Assembly (NCBI GenBank): GCA_013396525.1
Contig: VWYX01000934.1
Location: 78,423 to 142,422, forward strand
Length of the DNA: 64,000 bases
Direction of reading: 5' to 3'
DNA from: Chaetorhynchus papuensis
Lineage: Eukaryota; Chordata; Aves; Passeriformes; Rhipiduridae
A program made the position numbers and the translations under genes. Under the pieces are notes generated by a model. That model was not told the origin of the DNA. It did not search any database and saw only the letters and a list, made by a program, of their open reading frames with translations. Below, in pieces: positions 61,601 to 64,000 of this stretch (within the stretch, counting starts at the first letter, position 1; each line of letters opens with the position of its first letter).

Positions 61601-64000
61601 AATTTTTTCAGATACAGTCATGTATATATATAATTCAATAATATTAGTGTGTGCTGTGTACCTTCTTTGTGTAATCCGAAGGAAGACTGCAAGTTATCTC
61701 AACCATCTCTGTCCATTATTTGAATTTTTAAACTCAGACTGTAGCAATTAATTCTTTTAGCTTTGAATATCTCTTTATCAGTCCTTGGTCAATATATTAT
61801 ATAAATGGAACCTGACATAGGATTTGCAGCGTTCAGATCTTCTGGACAAATTCATTCTCAAAGATGAAGTATAAAATCTATTGATGAGTGAGGATCAGTA
61901 AAGAGTCTCAGTTTAGACTAAAAAAGTTTAGGCTTTTAATCCTAAAGGTTTCTGGTTCAACTCTTATGCTGATATTCTTGCCAGTGCTACCATTCCATAA
62001 CACAGTCAACTTCCCCCTCCCTCCCAGTAGTGACAATAACTATTAACCACACATAGTTTTATATCCTTTATGAATTCCTCCATCAAAAATGGAGATGGAT
62101 TATTTTTTATATGGCTTTCCAAATTAAAACTGATGGGTTTTAATAATATGTAACCAATATGTTGTTGGAATTTCATCCCCCCAAAGTAAAAGTACTTGGA
62201 AAGTTGTGATGTGGCTATGAGTACACAAATTATCTTAACAGTTCTGTTCTTAAAAAGAAATGACAAGAATGTTATTAAATTTACCACACAGATATAAAAA
62301 GACAGTAATGACTATCTTTTGGTTCGAGGGAAGAGGGCAGTGTGGTTACAAGATTCGCCACTCGATGTCGCCTTGATTCTGTTCATCTCTATTTTTTTTT
62401 CCCTCTCTGATTCATGTGTGGACACAAAATCCCAAAACTGGTTTTGTAGTAAATCTGTCTGGCAAAGAATGTTTATCACATATTTCTAAATGATAGTTTT
62501 TAATGTCTTCTGCAGAAGTAAATAAAATTATTCCAATTTTCACTGATGCCTTTTAACTCCAGCCTTTCAATGAAAAATGGTGAATTCCCCCAATTTTGGT
62601 TAAGCAGTTCTTCAATGTAAATACTTATGGGTGGACAGTGGCATGGGAATGGTTCCTGGCATCAAATTGACCAACAAGGTTTATTTCCTTTGTGATACTT
62701 TTTTTGTATGCCAAGGCTGCACTACATCCATTACAAAACCCCCTAACATAACAGATCTGCTCTTTTAGGACTTTGCTCTGTTCTGTGCATACTTGTCTGC
62801 TTCGCTGACAAAATCCAGGCTCATTGGGTGGGTTTGTAACTGGAAGAGACATCATCAACTGTTTGAAACTTTTAAAACTTAGTTACAAAATTACTTGAAC
62901 AAAAATGCTTTCTGACTTTCGAGGTGAACTATTTCATGACAACTGATGAATATTGTTACATTCAATGTATTAGAAATTAGTAATGGAGTTGTTTGAAAGG
63001 CTCCTCTGAGATGGGATTCAGAAGACTGGCTGCAAACAGAAGCTGGAAACGTGTATAAAATAACACTGGGGACAATGTCATTGTGTCAGCAGTATCTCTG
63101 GTGATTGTATGTTGGCTGAGAGAATTCTGTTGTTTGGGAAAGTAGATTTGATTTGGACAAGACAAAAACTGGGCTTTGCTGGCTGTCATCAGGTTTGTGT
63201 TTATAGCTTTTGTGACAAAAGGAGGTTTCTGGCAATCAACCTTTGCAGTGTAGACCAGACTTTGAGGAAACTTTTCTATGCTGAAGGTAATAGTATAGAA
63301 AAAATTGCTTATTGTACTACTCTTATATAAATTCTGTTAAAAAAACCAGATATCACTAAGTTAAAGCATTTAGCTCCAGAGAAGATGCTGTGAATTCTGA
63401 GTGGATGTACTGTGAAGTCTTGGTTGTTACTGCTGTTGGTCATCAAGGCAGAGGACTGCATATATTTGGAATAAATTGCAGGCCCCGATTATTAGATAAA
63501 TTGTTGCACTGTTGTTATATCTACCAGAGCGATACTGATTTATTCTATCAAAGAATTTTAATCTCTGTCTAATTCCATTAGGAAAAAAAATTTGCAGCGT
63601 GAGGTGAATTATTCCAAGGTGCTGAAATATATTCTGTTGTTCACTGGAAGATTCCAAATATGTTCTGGGTCTCTTTTAATTTAAATTACTTGCAGTAGGA
63701 CAGCTACAGAGTTCTGTCACCTACTTTATAAATAAATCCTGAGATCTGAGAAGCTATTATGATGTTTTCATGCACAGCCTTGCTTATATTTGTTTATACT
63801 GAGATACACGGTAAGCAAAACAGATCTTTTTTCTTGTGACTTCGTGAAGGATTGACTTTCTTATTTTAAACAAATGACAAATGCACACTGTATCACCAGC
63901 ATATAGAGGTTTCTCCTTGTGAAAAAGCAAGTTATGAAAACCTGGAAACCCAAATCTGAGCTCAAGAGCCAGAATCTTCATTGTCTTGCATTCATGCTGC
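55660..64000. other. Intergenic DNA beyond COPB2
   Basis: AT-rich sequence without CpG clusters and with short chance frames only. In mammals RBP2 and RBP1 lie beyond COPB2, but I found no stretch resembling their exons, so they should start outside the window if the order is kept. Confidence 0.6.

Noticed and set aside
55660..64000. RBP2 or RBP1 exons expected beyond COPB2
   Set aside because: No stretch on either strand resembled the lipocalin-type retinol-binding exons, so none is claimed.

Overview
The window is vertebrate nuclear DNA, almost certainly from a bird. It is AT-rich with few repeats, has compact introns, carries CR1-type LINE 3' fragments and one solo retroviral LTR, and holds two spliced nuclear genes whose deduced proteins closely resemble vertebrate MRPS22 and COPB2. 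In mammals these two genes are also adjacent, between the FOXL2 region on one side and RBP2/RBP1/NMNAT3 on the other (chr 3q22-q23 in human). The species cannot be fixed from the sequence alone.

Layout. (1) Positions 1 to about 32.8 kb hold no gene I can support. This flank, which in mammals would face FOXL2, contains short tandem duplications, a solo LTR at 13923-14361 with matching target-site duplication, an assembly gap of 444 N (29683-30126) inside a 44-bp minisatellite, and an old CR1 tail near 32.5 kb. (2) At 32.8-34.15 kb lies a CpG-rich block interrupted by a CR1 fragment whose 3' end stops about 41 bp before the MRPS22 start codon. (3) MRPS22 runs on the + strand at 33796-39800 (8 coding exons, 333 aa). 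(4) COPB2 runs on the - strand at 54632-40645 (22 coding exons, 913 aa), convergent with MRPS22; the two poly(A) signals are about 0.5 kb apart. (5) The COPB2 CpG promoter (about 54.4-54.9 kb) is followed by a second CR1 fragment and a five-copy 54-bp minisatellite. (6) Positions 55.7-64 kb are AT-rich intergenic DNA with no recognisable exon; RBP2 was expected beyond COPB2 but was not found.

The two genes do not form a pathway. MRPS22 encodes mS22 of the small mitochondrial ribosomal subunit. COPB2 encodes beta'-COP, the coatomer subunit that helps select dilysine cargo for Golgi-to-ER traffic. All 28 intron boundaries were placed by reading frame and splice signals. All are GT-AG except COPB2 intron 15, which uses a GC donor.

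I see no sign of a new multi-gene system. The most interesting points are the mirrored CR1 fragments at the two promoters (with an in-frame CR1-derived upstream ATG for MRPS22), the complete solo LTR, the GC-AG intron, the motif-dense COPB2 promoter, a perfect 15-bp intronic hairpin, a possible poison exon in COPB2, and the two minisatellites.
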